Shown here one piece after another: positions 63,490-64,000 of a stretch of 64,000 nucleotides of DNA (its first letter is position 1; the number at the start of each line of letters is the position of its first letter). The position numbers and the translations under genes are program-made. The notes beneath the pieces were generated by a model. That model saw only the letters and a list, made by a program, of their open reading frames with translations. It was not told the origin of the DNA and did no database searches. The DNA is from Pararheinheimera marina (lineage in GTDB: Bacteria > Pseudomonadota > Gammaproteobacteria > Enterobacterales > Alteromonadaceae): the NCBI RefSeq assembly GCF_042654345.1, contig NZ_JBHSGB010000002.1, positions 124,001-188,000 of the forward strand, read 5' to 3'.

Positions 63490-64000
63490 AGCGGACTCCC
63501 CGGAGTTTTAAAGCAGGTGCGCAACCACAACACCAAGTCATCGACATAGGTGAACACCACCGGCACCACCAGCAGGCTCAGAACTGTCGACGTGAATAAG
63601 CCGCCAATCACCACTATGGCCATCGGGGCCCGAAAGCTGGCGTCCGCGCCCAGTCCCAGCGCGATAGGCAACATGCCTGCGCCCATCGCCAGACTAGTCA
63701 TCACAATGGGCCGTCCGCGTTTCTGGCAGGCATCCACCAACGCGTCCAGCCGTGACAACTGCAGGTTGCGACGGGCCAGGATGATGTAATCCACCAGCAG
63801 AATGGAGTTCTTCGAGGCAATACCGATCAGCATGATGAGACCTATCATCGACGGCATCGAAAGGGCAGACTGAGTGACAAAAAGCGCCGCCACCGCGCCG
63901 GGAACAGACAACACCAGAGCGGCAAGAATAGTGACCGGCTGAACAAAATCTTTAAACAGCAGCACCAGCACTATGTAGATACAAAGCACCCCAGTGGCCA
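63486..64000 (-). CDS. RND efflux pump inner-membrane permease, C-terminal part only
   Basis: The gene enters from the right edge, and about 171 C-terminal residues are visible. Helices: VLCIYIVLVLLFKDFVQPVT, LSMPSMIGLIMLIGIASKNS (helix with GIxxKN), ILLVDYIILARR, RGRPIVMTSLAMGAGMLPIA and MAIVVIGGLFTSTVLSLLVV, the conserved end of AcrB/MexB-type HAE1 transporters. Ends with TCFKTPGSPL. The downstream LpxO-like gene is translationally coupled. The pump type (drug or metal) cannot be set from this part, though GLGADASFRAPM fits HAE1. Confidence 0.92.
   Translation of the reverse strand, partial: ATGVLCIYIVLVLLFKDFVQPVTILAALVLSVPGAVAALFVTQSALSMPSMIGLIMLIGIASKNSILLVDYIILARRNLQLSRLDALVDACQKRGRPIVMTSLAMGAGMLPIALGLGADASFRAPMAIVVIGGLFTSTVLSLLVVPVVFTYVDDLVLWLRTCFKTPGSPL

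Overview
The window looks like a chromosome segment of a free-living gammaproteobacterium close to Rheinheimera or its Alteromonadales/Chromatiaceae relatives. The reasons are an ssb/uvrA region with a LexA-type box, a very large Xanthomonas/Alteromonas-type TonB-dependent receptor, an ArfA gene with a terminator inside its coding region, YdcH- and TraR/DksA-like small proteins, and many exported hydrolases and transporters. Genus assignment is inference. No rRNA, tRNA or CRISPR array was seen.

Layout. (1) 1-14.3 kb, core-like: a truncated TolC-family efflux gene with a His-rich exported protein in front of it, apbE, a CvrA/NhaP2-type K+/H+ antiporter, a DPP-IV-like S9 peptidase, a sodium:solute symporter, DUF2059 and DoxX proteins, a chemoreceptor, an alpha/beta hydrolase and an MFS pump abutting a LysR 3' remnant. 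(2) 14.5-20.0 kb: two LysR units. One is divergent from a cyclophilin-like/cupin/Tat-hydrolase operon, the other from a YahK-like zinc alcohol dehydrogenase. Both intergenic regions hold a near-perfect palindrome. (3) About 20.0-42.9 kb: a visibly more AT-rich genomic island packed with defence-type genes. It carries a DUF4236 protein, a sacsin-like HATPase/DUF3883 protein, an IS3 remnant, an Abi/HEPN protein, a three-gene ABC-3C system (nuclease, middle component, DUF3732 ATPase), a Tn3-type resolvase with a complete three-subsite res site, and a Septu-like ATPase+HNH pair. The Septu-like ATPase is fused to what looks like a catalytically dead HsdM-type methylase. A block of four unrecognised small genes follows, then four co-oriented mobility genes: three tyrosine recombinases and a coiled-coil protein. 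The last three of these overlap or abut, resembling a gamma-mobile-trio or Tn554-like transposition module. (4) 43-46.7 kb: a third LysR unit with SDR, NADP-binding and MFS genes. (5) 47-55.7 kb: ssb, a YajR-like MFS, the TonB receptor, and uvrA. (6) 55.8-60.6 kb, a small accessory patch: ParDE, arfA, an XRE + DUF2075 nuclease/helicase pair, and a Fic protein whose auto-inhibitory segment is exactly duplicated. (7) 60.7-64 kb: DUF1569 and a conserved hypothetical, TraR/DksA-like and YdcH-like proteins, an LpxO-like hydroxylase and the end of an RND efflux pump.

The most notable candidate for a new system is 31575-34810: a pseudo-methylase/AAA ATPase fusion translationally coupled to an HNH nuclease. 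The most notable single-gene event is the 102-bp in-frame duplication in the Fic gene. All family calls are from reading motifs, without database searches.
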